Part shown: one piece after another, positions 15,842-23,086 of the stretch | Layout of the letters: each line of letters starts with the position of its first letter | Numbering within the stretch: position 1 is the stretch's first letter | NCBI GenBank assembly: GCA_900552675.1 | Contig: USAI01000005.1 | Location: 1 to 51,159, forward strand | Source of the DNA: an uncultured Prevotella sp. | GTDB taxonomy: Bacteria; Bacteroidota; Bacteroidia; Bacteroidales; Bacteroidaceae | DNA: 51,159 bases | Direction of reading: 5' to 3' | Notes under the pieces: model-generated | Database searches by the model: none | Told to the model about the DNA's origin: nothing | Seen by the model: the letters and a program-made list of their open reading frames with translations, nothing else | Translations under genes and position numbers: made by a program

Positions 15842-16041
15842 GTGAAAATAAATCACTTGCACCGCTTCGCCACTGTTATTTTTCGTTTAATGCAGGTAAA
15901 TAGGGGCTGATTGTGGGGTTAGGCAACGATAACTGAACGGGTTTTTCAATACATCAACACCATCACTTAACGGTTTAATAACTTTAACTGTAAGCAAATG
16001 GAAAATATTTGTGACGATTTGTAATAATTTTGTTCTTTTTC

Positions 16042-16072
16042 TTGACAGTTTCAAAATTAATGCCTACTTTTG
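16042..16072 (+). promoter_or_regulatory. Promoter of the 16206-17903 gene
   Basis: TTGA at 16042-16045 and TACTTTTG at 16065-16072 are 19 nt apart, the latter followed by CA. The spacer is nearly the same as that of the mazG promoter near 45150-45179. Confidence 0.65.
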
Positions 16073-16205
16073 CAACATATCATTTAATGATGTGCCCCTC
16101 TTTTATTTGACAAAAAGAAATAAAAGACTTAAAAACAGAGAGATAAATAAAGAGAAATACAAACCAAAAAAAGAGAGATAACAAAAAATATAAAACATAT
16201 TGCTT

Positions 16206-17903
16206 ATGAAAAATTCTACACTTTTGATGGCTGCCCTGATGGCAGTTACCGCTTCGGCCGTAAAGGCACAGGCGCTGAACACAACCTTGAAACAGAAGTT
16301 GGGCGCGAAGCACGCATCGGTGGTGATGAAGCCAAACGCTCCCGCCATCTACACCCTGCCTGGCACCAAGGGCCTTACAACCTCACGTTTTGCTAACAAC
16401 GACATTCTTACCGCTCGCCGCACCGCCACCATGCAGCGCTTGAAGGCTCGCGCCATGAAGAAGGCTCGCGCCGCTGCCGATGCCAAGGTGTGGTTACCCT
16501 CTCAGCAAACATCGTATGTGATAAACGAAGACACGGGCGATTGGGACCTCGATACAAAATATTCTTTCAAGTATAACGACAAGGCACAGATGTGCCAGCA
16601 GTTTCAGGAAAGCACCTCAACAGAAGGTGGCATTACCAACAAAGAATACTATCGCGTAGACCTAACTTACGACAACAATGGCAAGTGGAACAAACAAGAA
16701 GTGTATAGCTCGCTCGATGGTACCGAATATACTGGCTATAAGAAGACCGAGCGCACCTACGATGCCATTCAGCCCAATCTGCTCACCTATTATGCACTCT
16801 CTTCATGGAATGAACTGTCGAAGAAGTGGGAGCTCTCTTCTCAAGCTAACAAGTATGTTTACACTCGCGATGCCGACAACAATATCTTGTCGATGGAAAT
16901 CAGTCAGCCCTACCAGGGCGAATGGGAAACCATTGTTCGCTCGACCAACACCATCGACCCCGCTACCAAACAGGTGAACAGCTTTAAGTATGAGAAGCTG
17001 GACTACAACGACTTCGATGAACTGGAATGGGAGGTAGATCAGTATTATAAAAACCTGAAATGGAAGGAAACTAACGGACAGGTGGCCAAAGAATATGAAA
17101 GCGACCCGCAAACCAACTGGATGTCCTATGGCAACTATCTGCTGAGCGCCACCATCTGCGACGAGACGGGCGCCGACAATGGCACGTTAACCCTGACCTA
17201 TACCCCCGATGGTGGTTATGATGAGAATAAGGTTTATACCTTCAACGATATCGAAGACAATGGCCAGCCTTATAGCGTCTTGTGCAAAGAACAGTATACC
17301 GTGACCTATACCGACGATAACGGCAGCTTCGACATTGAATATAAGCGTTATGGCGACTTTGATGGCGATGAAAAGTTTACGGACAACGAGATCGCCTCGG
17401 CCTTTGTCGAGGTGGTGAAGTATGATGAACACGACAACCTCACGGCCGACTTAGGCTATGAGATGCCCGAACCTGAGGGTGGTGATGAAGGCGACGATGA
17501 CGACTATGACAGCTATGCTAAGCAGTCGGTATTCGACGTGACGGCTCCCGCTACCGATACTGAAAACATCGATGCTACCAACATGCTCACCTATAAAGGT
17601 TATCCGCTCACACAGGGTGGACTGACCGTTTTCACCTACGATGCTGCCCACAATGGTGCTGAGGCTAAACAGGTGTCGTACGAGTATGATATGGCGTCGT
17701 TCTTCATCCCTGTAGGAAAGATTGAGACCACAGCCTATGCCGATGTTACCACTGCTGGCATACACAATATAACCTCTGCCAGCAATGCAGCCCCCGCCGT
17801 TTATACCCTTCAGGGCATAAAGGTAGGCACCTCGCTTGATAAGGCTCCGCGCGGAACCTATATCGTGAAGAGCGGCGATAAGGTGGTAAAGGTTAGAAAG
17901 TGA
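16206..17903 (+). CDS. Secreted beta-rich repeat protein with C-terminal sorting-like tail, function unknown
   Basis: This 565-residue protein opens with a signal peptide (M-K-N-S-T-L-L-M-A-A-L ... V-K-A-Q); the ATG at 16206 is preferred over an in-frame TTG six bases upstream. The body is rich in Tyr, Asp, Glu and Trp and shows repeated strands of the type Y-x-Y-D/N-x-x-x-N/D-x-x-x-x-W, reminiscent of YD-like or DUF3836-type repeats of Bacteroidetes exoproteins. One loop, D-F-D-G-D-E-K-F-T-D-N-E (about 388-399), resembles an EF-hand calcium loop, but with Glu in place of the central Gly. An acidic run (G-D-E-G-D-D-D-D) follows near 430. The last 35 residues carry the Y-T-L-Q-G-I-K-V ... G-D-K-V-V-K-V tail. 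No catalytic motif is seen. Confidence 0.75.
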   Translation: MKNSTLLMAALMAVTASAVKAQALNTTLKQKLGAKHASVVMKPNAPAIYTLPGTKGLTTSRFANNDILTARRTATMQRLKARAMKKARAAADAKVWLPSQQTSYVINEDTGDWDLDTKYSFKYNDKAQMCQQFQESTSTEGGITNKEYYRVDLTYDNNGKWNKQEVYSSLDGTEYTGYKKTERTYDAIQPNLLTYYALSSWNELSKKWELSSQANKYVYTRDADNNILSMEISQPYQGEWETIVRSTNTIDPATKQVNSFKYEKLDYNDFDELEWEVDQYYKNLKWKETNGQVAKEYESDPQTNWMSYGNYLLSATICDETGADNGTLTLTYTPDGGYDENKVYTFNDIEDNGQPYSVLCKEQYTVTYTDDNGSFDIEYKRYGDFDGDEKFTDNEIASAFVEVVKYDEHDNLTADLGYEMPEPEGGDEGDDDDYDSYAKQSVFDVTAPATDTENIDATNMLTYKGYPLTQGGLTVFTYDAAHNGAEAKQVSYEYDMASFFIPVGKIETTAYADVTTAGIHNITSASNAAPAVYTLQGIKVGTSLDKAPRGTYIVKSGDKVVKVRK

Positions 17904-17922
17904 TAGCGTGTTGCAAAAGATA

Positions 17923-18058
17923 GGCCTCACTAAGCCTTTTAAGCAATTATACGATAAGCCTCACTAAGCCTTTCTATGCCTTCCTAAGCCATTGACTGAG
18001 GAGGATTGTAGAAGGGTTTAGTGAGGCTTAGTAATGCTTAGAAAGGCTTAGTGAGGCC
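17923..18058. repeat. Decamer-built long inverted repeat downstream of 16206-17903
   Basis: GGCCTCACTAAGCCTTT at 17923-17939 pairs perfectly over 17 bp with 18042-18058. Inside, further CTAAGCC-type decamers (about 17954-17990) partly pair with the inverse units at 18015-18040. It lies between convergent genes, as the related array at 13624-13750 does, and may end transcription from both. Confidence 0.85.
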
Positions 18059-18067
18059 TTTTTCTTT

Positions 18068-18130
18068 GTTCTTACGCCTTCAGCGCTTTTGTTCTTATGC
18101 CTTCAGCGCTTTGTTCTTACGCCTTCAGTG
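18068..18130. repeat. 22-23 bp tandem triplication of the flavodiiron gene 3' end
   Basis: Three units begin with GTTCTTA(C/T)GCCTTCAG at 18068-18090, 18091-18112 and 18113-18130. The third is the real 3' end of the minus-strand gene at 18117-19301 and includes its stop codon; the other two are extra non-coding copies, which repeat the codons for A-L-K-A and the stop. Confidence 0.85.
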
Positions 18131-19301
18131 CGGCAGCCATAGCTTCGCCCAATGCTTGGCATTGCTGTCTTACCTCGTCGCTCATGCCCTGTTTCATGTC
18201 AACGGGTGTGCCTACAGGTGTGTAGTGTAGGCGTGTTTCGTTCCATTCGCCTATCTTGGCCACAGCCTTGCTGGCCCATGCGTGGCTACCAAACCAGCCC
18301 AACAGACGGTTTTTAATGTCGCGGTTGGCCAGTTCTTCCAGCAGCACGTCCATCTCGTGATACAGGCCGTTGTTATAGGTGGGAGCACCCACGATGAGGC
18401 CTTTGTAGCGGAACACGTCGCGCAAGATGTACGAGTGGTGTGTTTTTGATACGTTATACAGCACAATGTTTTTCACGCCAGCCTTGCTGGCAGCCTGGGC
18501 TATCACCTCGGCCATGCGCTCGGTGTTGCCATACATGGTGCCGTAGCATATCACCAGCCCTGGCTCGGCTTCGTAGCGCGACAGGCGGTCGTATATGCCC
18601 ACTACACGCTCTACATACTGGTGCCATACGGGGCCGTGGGTAGAGCAGATGTAGTCGATCTGTACGCCTGCCAATTTCTTCAGTGCGTTCTGCACAGGCG
18701 TGCCATATTTGCCCACTATGTTGCTATAATAGCGCGTCATCTCCATCCAGAAGGTGTCGCAGCAAATGTCGTCGTCAATCACGCCACCATTCAGTGCTCC
18801 GAAGCAGCCAAAGGCGTCGCCCGCAAACAGCGTGTGCGTGGTTTCGTCGAGTGTCATCATGGTTTCGGGCCAGTGCACCATAGGTGTGAGTGTGAAGCGC
18901 AGCGTGTGCTGTCCCAGCGACAGCGTGTCGGCGTTTTTCACCTCAATCTCGTTTCCGCTGATGTGGTAAAAGCCCTGCATCATGCCAAAGGTTTTCTTGT
19001 TGCCTATGACCTGAATGTCGGGGTAGTATTGCCTCAGCAGCGCCAGCGAGCCACTGTGGTCGGGCTCCATGTGGTTCACCACCACATAGTCGATAGGTCG
19101 GTTGCCTATCACCTCTTTAATGTTTTCAAGATACTGAGCAAAGAAGTCGGCCTCGACGGTGTCGATGAGGCACACCTTTTCGTCAACAATGAGGTATGAG
19201 TTGTAGCTCACGCCGTCGGGCAGTGGCCACAGGCCCTCAAACAGAGCCTTGTTGCGGTCGTTTACGCCTACATAGTAGGTGCTTGTTGTAATTGTTTGCA
19301 T
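18117..19301 (-). CDS. Flavodiiron protein (oxygen/nitric oxide reductase, FprA family)
   Basis: This 394-residue cytoplasmic protein is a class A flavodiiron protein, which reduces O2 to water and/or NO to N2O to protect anaerobes. The N-terminal metallo-beta-lactamase-like domain shows the diiron ligands H77-x-E79-x-D81-H82, a later histidine in P-M-V-H-W near 148, G-D-A-F near 167 and S-T-H-G near 227. The C-terminal flavodoxin domain begins near residue 253 with the FMN loop Y-G-T-M-Y-G-N-T-E. There is no rubredoxin domain, so electrons must come from a separate partner. It lies 72 bp after the PfkB kinase gene on the minus strand, with a decamer array in the gap, so co-transcription is uncertain. 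Confidence 0.95.
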   Translation of the reverse strand: MQTITTSTYYVGVNDRNKALFEGLWPLPDGVSYNSYLIVDEKVCLIDTVEADFFAQYLENIKEVIGNRPIDYVVVNHMEPDHSGSLALLRQYYPDIQVIGNKKTFGMMQGFYHISGNEIEVKNADTLSLGQHTLRFTLTPMVHWPETMMTLDETTHTLFAGDAFGCFGALNGGVIDDDICCDTFWMEMTRYYSNIVGKYGTPVQNALKKLAGVQIDYICSTHGPVWHQYVERVVGIYDRLSRYEAEPGLVICYGTMYGNTERMAEVIAQAASKAGVKNIVLYNVSKTHHSYILRDVFRYKGLIVGAPTYNNGLYHEMDVLLEELANRDIKNRLLGWFGSHAWASKAVAKIGEWNETRLHYTPVGTPVDMKQGMSDEVRQQCQALGEAMAAALKA

Positions 19302-19315
19302 ATTGTTGGTTTTAA

Positions 19316-19355
19316 CTAAGCCTTTCTAAGCCTTTATAGGCCTTTCTAAGCCTTG
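19316..19355. repeat. Four perfect-period CTAAGCCTTT decamers
   Basis: Units at 19316-19325, 19326-19335, 19336-19345 (ATAGGCCTTT) and 19346-19355 follow one another without gap, between two minus-strand genes. There is no inverted arm. The sequence after the last unit (C-C-T-T-G-G-A-G-A) resembles the loop of the array at 13624-13750. Confidence 0.85.
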
Positions 19356-19373
19356 GAGACTTTTGGCTGGTTT

Positions 19374-20303
19374 TTATTGTCTTATCTTTTCTCCAAAATC
19401 TTTTGAAACATAATTAAAAATGTCTTTGCAGCTGTCGGCCGAGAACAGTTGGGCATAGTGTATCATCTCATCCCATTGCGTTTCGGTCAGGCCGCGGTCA
19501 AGGTCGGCACGCGCTATGCCCTGCTTTATCATGGCAAATAGCAGGCCAGCGTTAAAGTTGTCGCCCGCACCAATGGTGCTCACCGTTTCGGTTTTGGGCG
19601 TGTCATATTGCTTGCGCCATGGGCCATCAGAGAACACCGTTACAGGGCCCGCGCCATCGGTGTAGATAAAGCGTTTGCAGTAGAACGATATCTGTGCCTT
19701 GTAGGTTTTGTCGGCATCTTCGGTACGATATAATATTTTAAAATCGTCGTGGCTGCCGCGCACCATGTCGGCCATCTCCAGGTTTTCAATCAGGTTGGGC
19801 GTCACGCGCATCACGTCGTTGCAGTGCGAGGGCCGATAGTTAACATCGTAAAACAAGATGGCGCCCTTTGAGCGTGCATATTCGAGCAGTGCCGACACCT
19901 GTGGCCTTACCACTGGGTTTACGGCGTAGAATGAGCCAAAAAGCACAATGTCGTCGGGCTGAATATCAGGATAGTCGAAGTCGAGATGTTCGTGTGGCGT
20001 GTCGCGATAGAACACATAGTCGGCCTCGTTCTTTTCGTTCAAGAAAGCCAGCGACACAGGCGACTTGCTGCCTTGGTTCGCCTTCACGTTGTTGGCGTCA
20101 ACGCCATTGTCTTTCAGAAATTGCACAATATGTTCGCCCACGCGGTCGTTGCCCGTTTCGGCAAAGAAGGTGGTGGGCACGCCAGCCCTTCCTAACGATA
20201 CGATAGCATTGAAGGTAGAGCCTCCTGGCACTGCCTCGATGGGTTTGTTGTCTTTAAAAATAATGTCGAGCATTGTCTCGCCAATGCCAATTACTTTTCG
20301 CAT
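19374..20303 (-). CDS. PfkB family carbohydrate kinase (fructokinase-like)
   Basis: This 309-residue cytoplasmic kinase phosphorylates a sugar with ATP. The start is set at 20303 (M-R-K-V-I-G-I-G-E-T-M-L-D); the longer frame adds ten His/Gln-rich residues that do not fit the family. Motifs: N-terminal P-G-G-S-T-F-N near residues 27-33 (PfkB signature 1, sugar binding) and C-terminal T-I-G-A-G-D-N-F-N-A-G near 240-250, with the catalytic Asp and the anion hole. Length is normal. It resembles Bacteroides fructokinases, but the sugar cannot be fixed from sequence. It sits upstream of the flavodiiron gene on the same strand. Confidence 0.88.
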   Translation of the reverse strand: MRKVIGIGETMLDIIFKDNKPIEAVPGGSTFNAIVSLGRAGVPTTFFAETGNDRVGEHIVQFLKDNGVDANNVKANQGSKSPVSLAFLNEKNEADYVFYRDTPHEHLDFDYPDIQPDDIVLFGSFYAVNPVVRPQVSALLEYARSKGAILFYDVNYRPSHCNDVMRVTPNLIENLEMADMVRGSHDDFKILYRTEDADKTYKAQISFYCKRFIYTDGAGPVTVFSDGPWRKQYDTPKTETVSTIGAGDNFNAGLLFAMIKQGIARADLDRGLTETQWDEMIHYAQLFSADSCKDIFNYVSKDFGEKIRQ

Positions 20304-20397
20304 AGTGATATATTGATGTTGATGTTGTGTCAAACAAATTAAAATTCGATGCTTGCAAATATCTCAATATTTTGCGACATGACAAAGACTTTTTTCG

Positions 20398-20405
20398 TAT
20401 TTTTG
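20398..20405 (+). promoter_or_regulatory. Promoter -7 element for the M16 peptidase gene
   Basis: TATTTTTG followed by CATCC matches TAnnTTTG. A TTTG lies at 20371-20374, 23 nt upstream, somewhat longer than the usual spacing. The leader would be about 220 nt. Confidence 0.5.
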
Positions 20406-20441
20406 CATCCTGTAAATGTTATTTATTGAGCTTTCGTGTAA

Positions 20442-20600
20442 AGGAAGTTATTAGGAGTTAAAAGGAAGTTAACTCGCTTCGCGAGGGAAGATAACGGACA
20501 TATGCCCTGTTGCTTGAGCACAAAAACTATTGTCTGTTAACTTCTTGAACGACCAAAGGGAGTGTTAACTTCTTAAATTCCATTAACTTCTGAACTTGCA
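20442..20600. repeat. Palindromic intergenic element, family A copy 1
   Basis: GAAGTTA-type units on the left and TTAACTTC-type units on the right can fold on each other. Landmarks shared with copy 2 (40025-40191): a small hairpin with loop TTC (stem CTCGC/GCGAG at 20473-20485), then GGACATATG (20496-20504), a 26-base apical part, then TGTCTGTTAACTTC (20531-20544). The terminal GTGTGTCAAAATAG repeat of copy 2 is absent here. Confidence 0.75.
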
Positions 20601-20630
20601 AAAGTTCAATTAATCTAAGAAGAGAAAAAA

Positions 20631-21914
20631 ATGACACCAGCATACAACCCATACCATTTCTGCCAATTAGCAAATGGCTTGCGCGTGGTACACTGCCAGT
20701 CGGCCTCGCACGTAATGTATTGTGGCTACGCCCTGAAGGTGGGTGCCCGCGACGAGCGCCCCGACGAAGAGGGCATGGCCCACTATAACGAGCACATGTC
20801 GTTTAAGGGCACCGAGCGTCGCACATCGACAGCCGTCATCAACTATCTCGAGCGGGTAGGGGGCGACCTGAACGCCTACACCAACAAAGATGCCACCGTG
20901 TATCATGCCGCCGTGCTGTGCGAATATACGCCACGTGCTGTCGACCTGCTCACCGACATGGTGTTTCATAGCACCTGCCCACAGACCGAGATGGATAAAG
21001 AGGTAGAGGTGATATGCGACGAGATAGAAGGCTATAACGACACGCCCGCCGACCTTATCTACGACCAACTCGAGCATCTGTTGTTTGAAGGGCACGCCCT
21101 TGGGCATAGCACGCTGGGTCAGCCCGACACCATTCGTGCCTACACCCACCAGCAGCTCATGGCCTTCCGACAGCGCCTGTATCAGCCTGAGCGCGCCGTG
21201 TTCTTTGCCTATGGCGACATCAGCTTTGCCCGACTGGTGCGCCTGCTCAGCAAGGCCCACGGTTGCCCCATGCCTGTGCTCACGACTGGCGGAGCAGTAG
21301 CCGTTGATGCTCTCTTGCCGCCACCCCCATCCTTTGGCCAGCTGCCCGTGTTGCCCGCCTATAACCCTCGACACGAGGCCGAAGATAAAGACACCCACCA
21401 GTGCCACGTTATCTTGGGCACCCGCGCCTATGGCCTGAACCACCCGCGCCGCATGACCTTGGCGCTGGTAACCAATCTGCTGGGTGGCCCAGGCATGTCG
21501 GCAAGGCTCAACCTGTCGTTGCGCGAGCGCCATGCCCTGGTTTATACCGTTGAGAGCTTCTTTATCACCTATTCAGATACCGGCGTGTGGGGCGTATATT
21601 TTGGTTGCGACCCCCACGATGTGTCGCACTGCCGCCGACTGGTGCGCCGCGAGCTCGACCGATTGATGGCCGCCCCTCTCACCTCGGCCCAACTGCGTGC
21701 CGCCAAGCAGCAAATGAAGGGACAGGTGGCGGTGGCCAGCGATGGTCATGAAAGCTACGCCCTCGACATGGCCAAACTGTTCTTGCACCAAGGCAAGCTG
21801 AAAAACGTGCAGCGCGTGCTCGATGCCATCGACGCCATCACCGCCGCCGACGTGCAAGCCGTGGCCCAAGACCTCTTTGCCCCCGAAGGCCTTACTGAGG
21901 TGGAGTGGCATTAG
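20631..21914 (+). CDS. M16 family zinc metallopeptidase (processing-peptidase-like)
   Basis: This 427-residue protein is a single-unit M16B peptidase. The inverted zinc motif H51-Y-N-E54-H55 (H-x-x-E-H) is intact, and the more distant zinc-ligand glutamate is likely in the E-V-E-V-I-C-D-E helix near residues 125-132. The R-Y-type substrate-binding part of the C-terminal half (L-R-E-R-H-A-L-V-Y-T-V near 297-307) is present. No signal peptide is seen, so it probably acts in the cytoplasm on peptides; bacterial relatives degrade or process peptides. It stands alone, downstream of a palindromic element in its leader. Confidence 0.92.
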   Translation: MTPAYNPYHFCQLANGLRVVHCQSASHVMYCGYALKVGARDERPDEEGMAHYNEHMSFKGTERRTSTAVINYLERVGGDLNAYTNKDATVYHAAVLCEYTPRAVDLLTDMVFHSTCPQTEMDKEVEVICDEIEGYNDTPADLIYDQLEHLLFEGHALGHSTLGQPDTIRAYTHQQLMAFRQRLYQPERAVFFAYGDISFARLVRLLSKAHGCPMPVLTTGGAVAVDALLPPPPSFGQLPVLPAYNPRHEAEDKDTHQCHVILGTRAYGLNHPRRMTLALVTNLLGGPGMSARLNLSLRERHALVYTVESFFITYSDTGVWGVYFGCDPHDVSHCRRLVRRELDRLMAAPLTSAQLRAAKQQMKGQVAVASDGHESYALDMAKLFLHQGKLKNVQRVLDAIDAITAADVQAVAQDLFAPEGLTEVEWH

Positions 21915-22180
21915 CCATGTTTCTCTCCCTTGTTAACCAATTGTTATCAGAGGGTTGCCTGTTGCACATTTTACACACTTGTAATGGCATGGTAACCTTC
22001 TTGTAACCTCCCCTTTCTACTTTTGTCGTCATAAAGAAACGAATAACGAGTCTCGCTTGTTCGCATTGTTAAAAATGTTGAAAAGTGAGGCGTGCGGTTG
22101 AGTAAGTTTGTATGCCTAAGGATAAATAAGGTACATACAAACATAACTAAAGACAAACCGCATAATTTATTGATAGCTTT
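21915..22180. other. Intergenic region with a possible promoter for the EEP-GH97 genes
   Basis: The 266-bp gap contains TACTTTTG at 22018-22025, matching the -7 consensus, about 155 nt upstream of the EEP gene. No -33 box is visible at 19-22 nt. No gene or clear terminator is seen. Confidence 0.4.
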
Positions 22181-23068
22181 ATGACGACGATGAGAAAACT
22201 TTTGGCCACGGCCCTGTTAGCCATTGCTACAGTGGCATCGGCCCAGACGACAAACCTCAAGGTAATGTCGTTCAACATTCGTTTTGACACTCCTAAAGAC
22301 ACAGGCATCATCTCTTGGAAGAACCGTTGCCAACCTTGTGCCGATGTTATCCATCACGTTCAGCCCGACGTGATAGGTATGCAAGAACCGCGTGGCCCAC
22401 AGTATGAACAAATTATTGCTACGCTGCCCGACTATACCTACCTACGCATACCCTTAGGTGGCAAGGTTACCGAGAAAAAGTCGGGACGCATCATGGTGTT
22501 CTTCAAAACAGATAAATATGAGATGAAGAAGTGGGGCTATTTTTGGCTCACCGAAAAGTATGAACACCCTGGTTACTCGTTTGAAACCACCGACCGCGGC
22601 AACATTCGTGCCGCCATTTGGGTGAAACTGAAAGATAAACAAACGGGCCGACAGTTCTTCTTCCTCACCACTCACATGCCTTATAAGCGCGATAAGCTTG
22701 ACGACTCGGCGCGCATGAAGTGTGCCCAACTTATTGTCGACCGTATGAAAGCCATTGCAGGCGAAAAGGCTCCCCTGTTTGTAACGGGCGATATGAACGC
22801 CGCCTGGCAGCTACGTGCTCCGCGCCGTAACAGCCTGTTGCCCTTCTACCAATGGATGTGGAGTGCTCGCGAAATGAGCCCCATTACCGATGCTCACAGT
22901 AGCTTTAACGGATGGCAAAGCACCCAACACCGCGCGTGGCCAAACAACATCGACCACATATTCTATCGTAATGCTCAGCCCCTACGCTTTGTCACCCACG
23001 ACGAGCCCAACTATGGCGTGCCTTATGTTTCTGACCACTATCCCATCGTGTGCGACTTTACGTTTTAA
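22181..23068 (+). CDS. Secreted endonuclease/exonuclease/phosphatase (EEP) family enzyme
   Basis: This 295-residue protein has a signal peptide (M-R-K-L-L-A-T-A-L ... A-S-A-Q; the start may be 22190) and an EEP (DNase I-like) metal-dependent fold. Catalytic segments are all present: S-F-N-I-R near residues 30-34, M-Q-E-P near 67-70, T-T-H-M near 165-168, G-D-M-N near 206-209, N-I-D-H-I near 252-256, and S-D-H-Y-P near 284-288. Members cleave phosphodiesters or phosphomonoesters in nucleic acids, phospholipids or sugar phosphates; the substrate here is unknown. It lies 18 bp before the GH97 gene and so belongs to the glycan locus. A paralogous EEP domain is fused to a beta-helix at 34761-37181. 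Confidence 0.88.
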   Translation: MTTMRKLLATALLAIATVASAQTTNLKVMSFNIRFDTPKDTGIISWKNRCQPCADVIHHVQPDVIGMQEPRGPQYEQIIATLPDYTYLRIPLGGKVTEKKSGRIMVFFKTDKYEMKKWGYFWLTEKYEHPGYSFETTDRGNIRAAIWVKLKDKQTGRQFFFLTTHMPYKRDKLDDSARMKCAQLIVDRMKAIAGEKAPLFVTGDMNAAWQLRAPRRNSLLPFYQWMWSAREMSPITDAHSSFNGWQSTQHRAWPNNIDHIFYRNAQPLRFVTHDEPNYGVPYVSDHYPIVCDFTF

Positions 23069-23086
23069 TTTTCCTTATTATTATTC

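Larger units (their letters stand above)
15742..16205. other. Divergent regulatory region between helicase and secreted protein genes
   Basis: About 460 bp without a supported gene. It contains a minus-strand -7 element (15834-15841), a plus-strand promoter (16042-16072) and an AT-rich leader of about 125 nt before the gene at 16206. GGTGCAA at 15830-15836 and TTGCACC at 15857-15863 form a 7-bp inverted repeat over the helicase -7 element. Confidence 0.6.
20304..20630. other. Divergent region between pfkB-like and M16 genes
   Basis: This 327-bp gap contains a plus-strand -7 element (20398-20405) and a palindromic repeat element (about 20442-20600). If transcription starts near 20411, the element lies in the untranslated leader of the M16 gene. 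No coding potential is seen. Confidence 0.6.

Noticed and set aside
17363..17398. Dockerin domain in the 16206-17903 protein
   Set aside because: Only one EF-hand-like loop is present and its central Gly is replaced; dockerins have two such loops.
20667..21533. Long minus-strand open frame antisense to the M16 peptidase
   Set aside because: It is a by-product of GC-rich codon use in the peptidase gene, whose HxxEH motif is unambiguous; there is no promoter or start context for the antisense frame.
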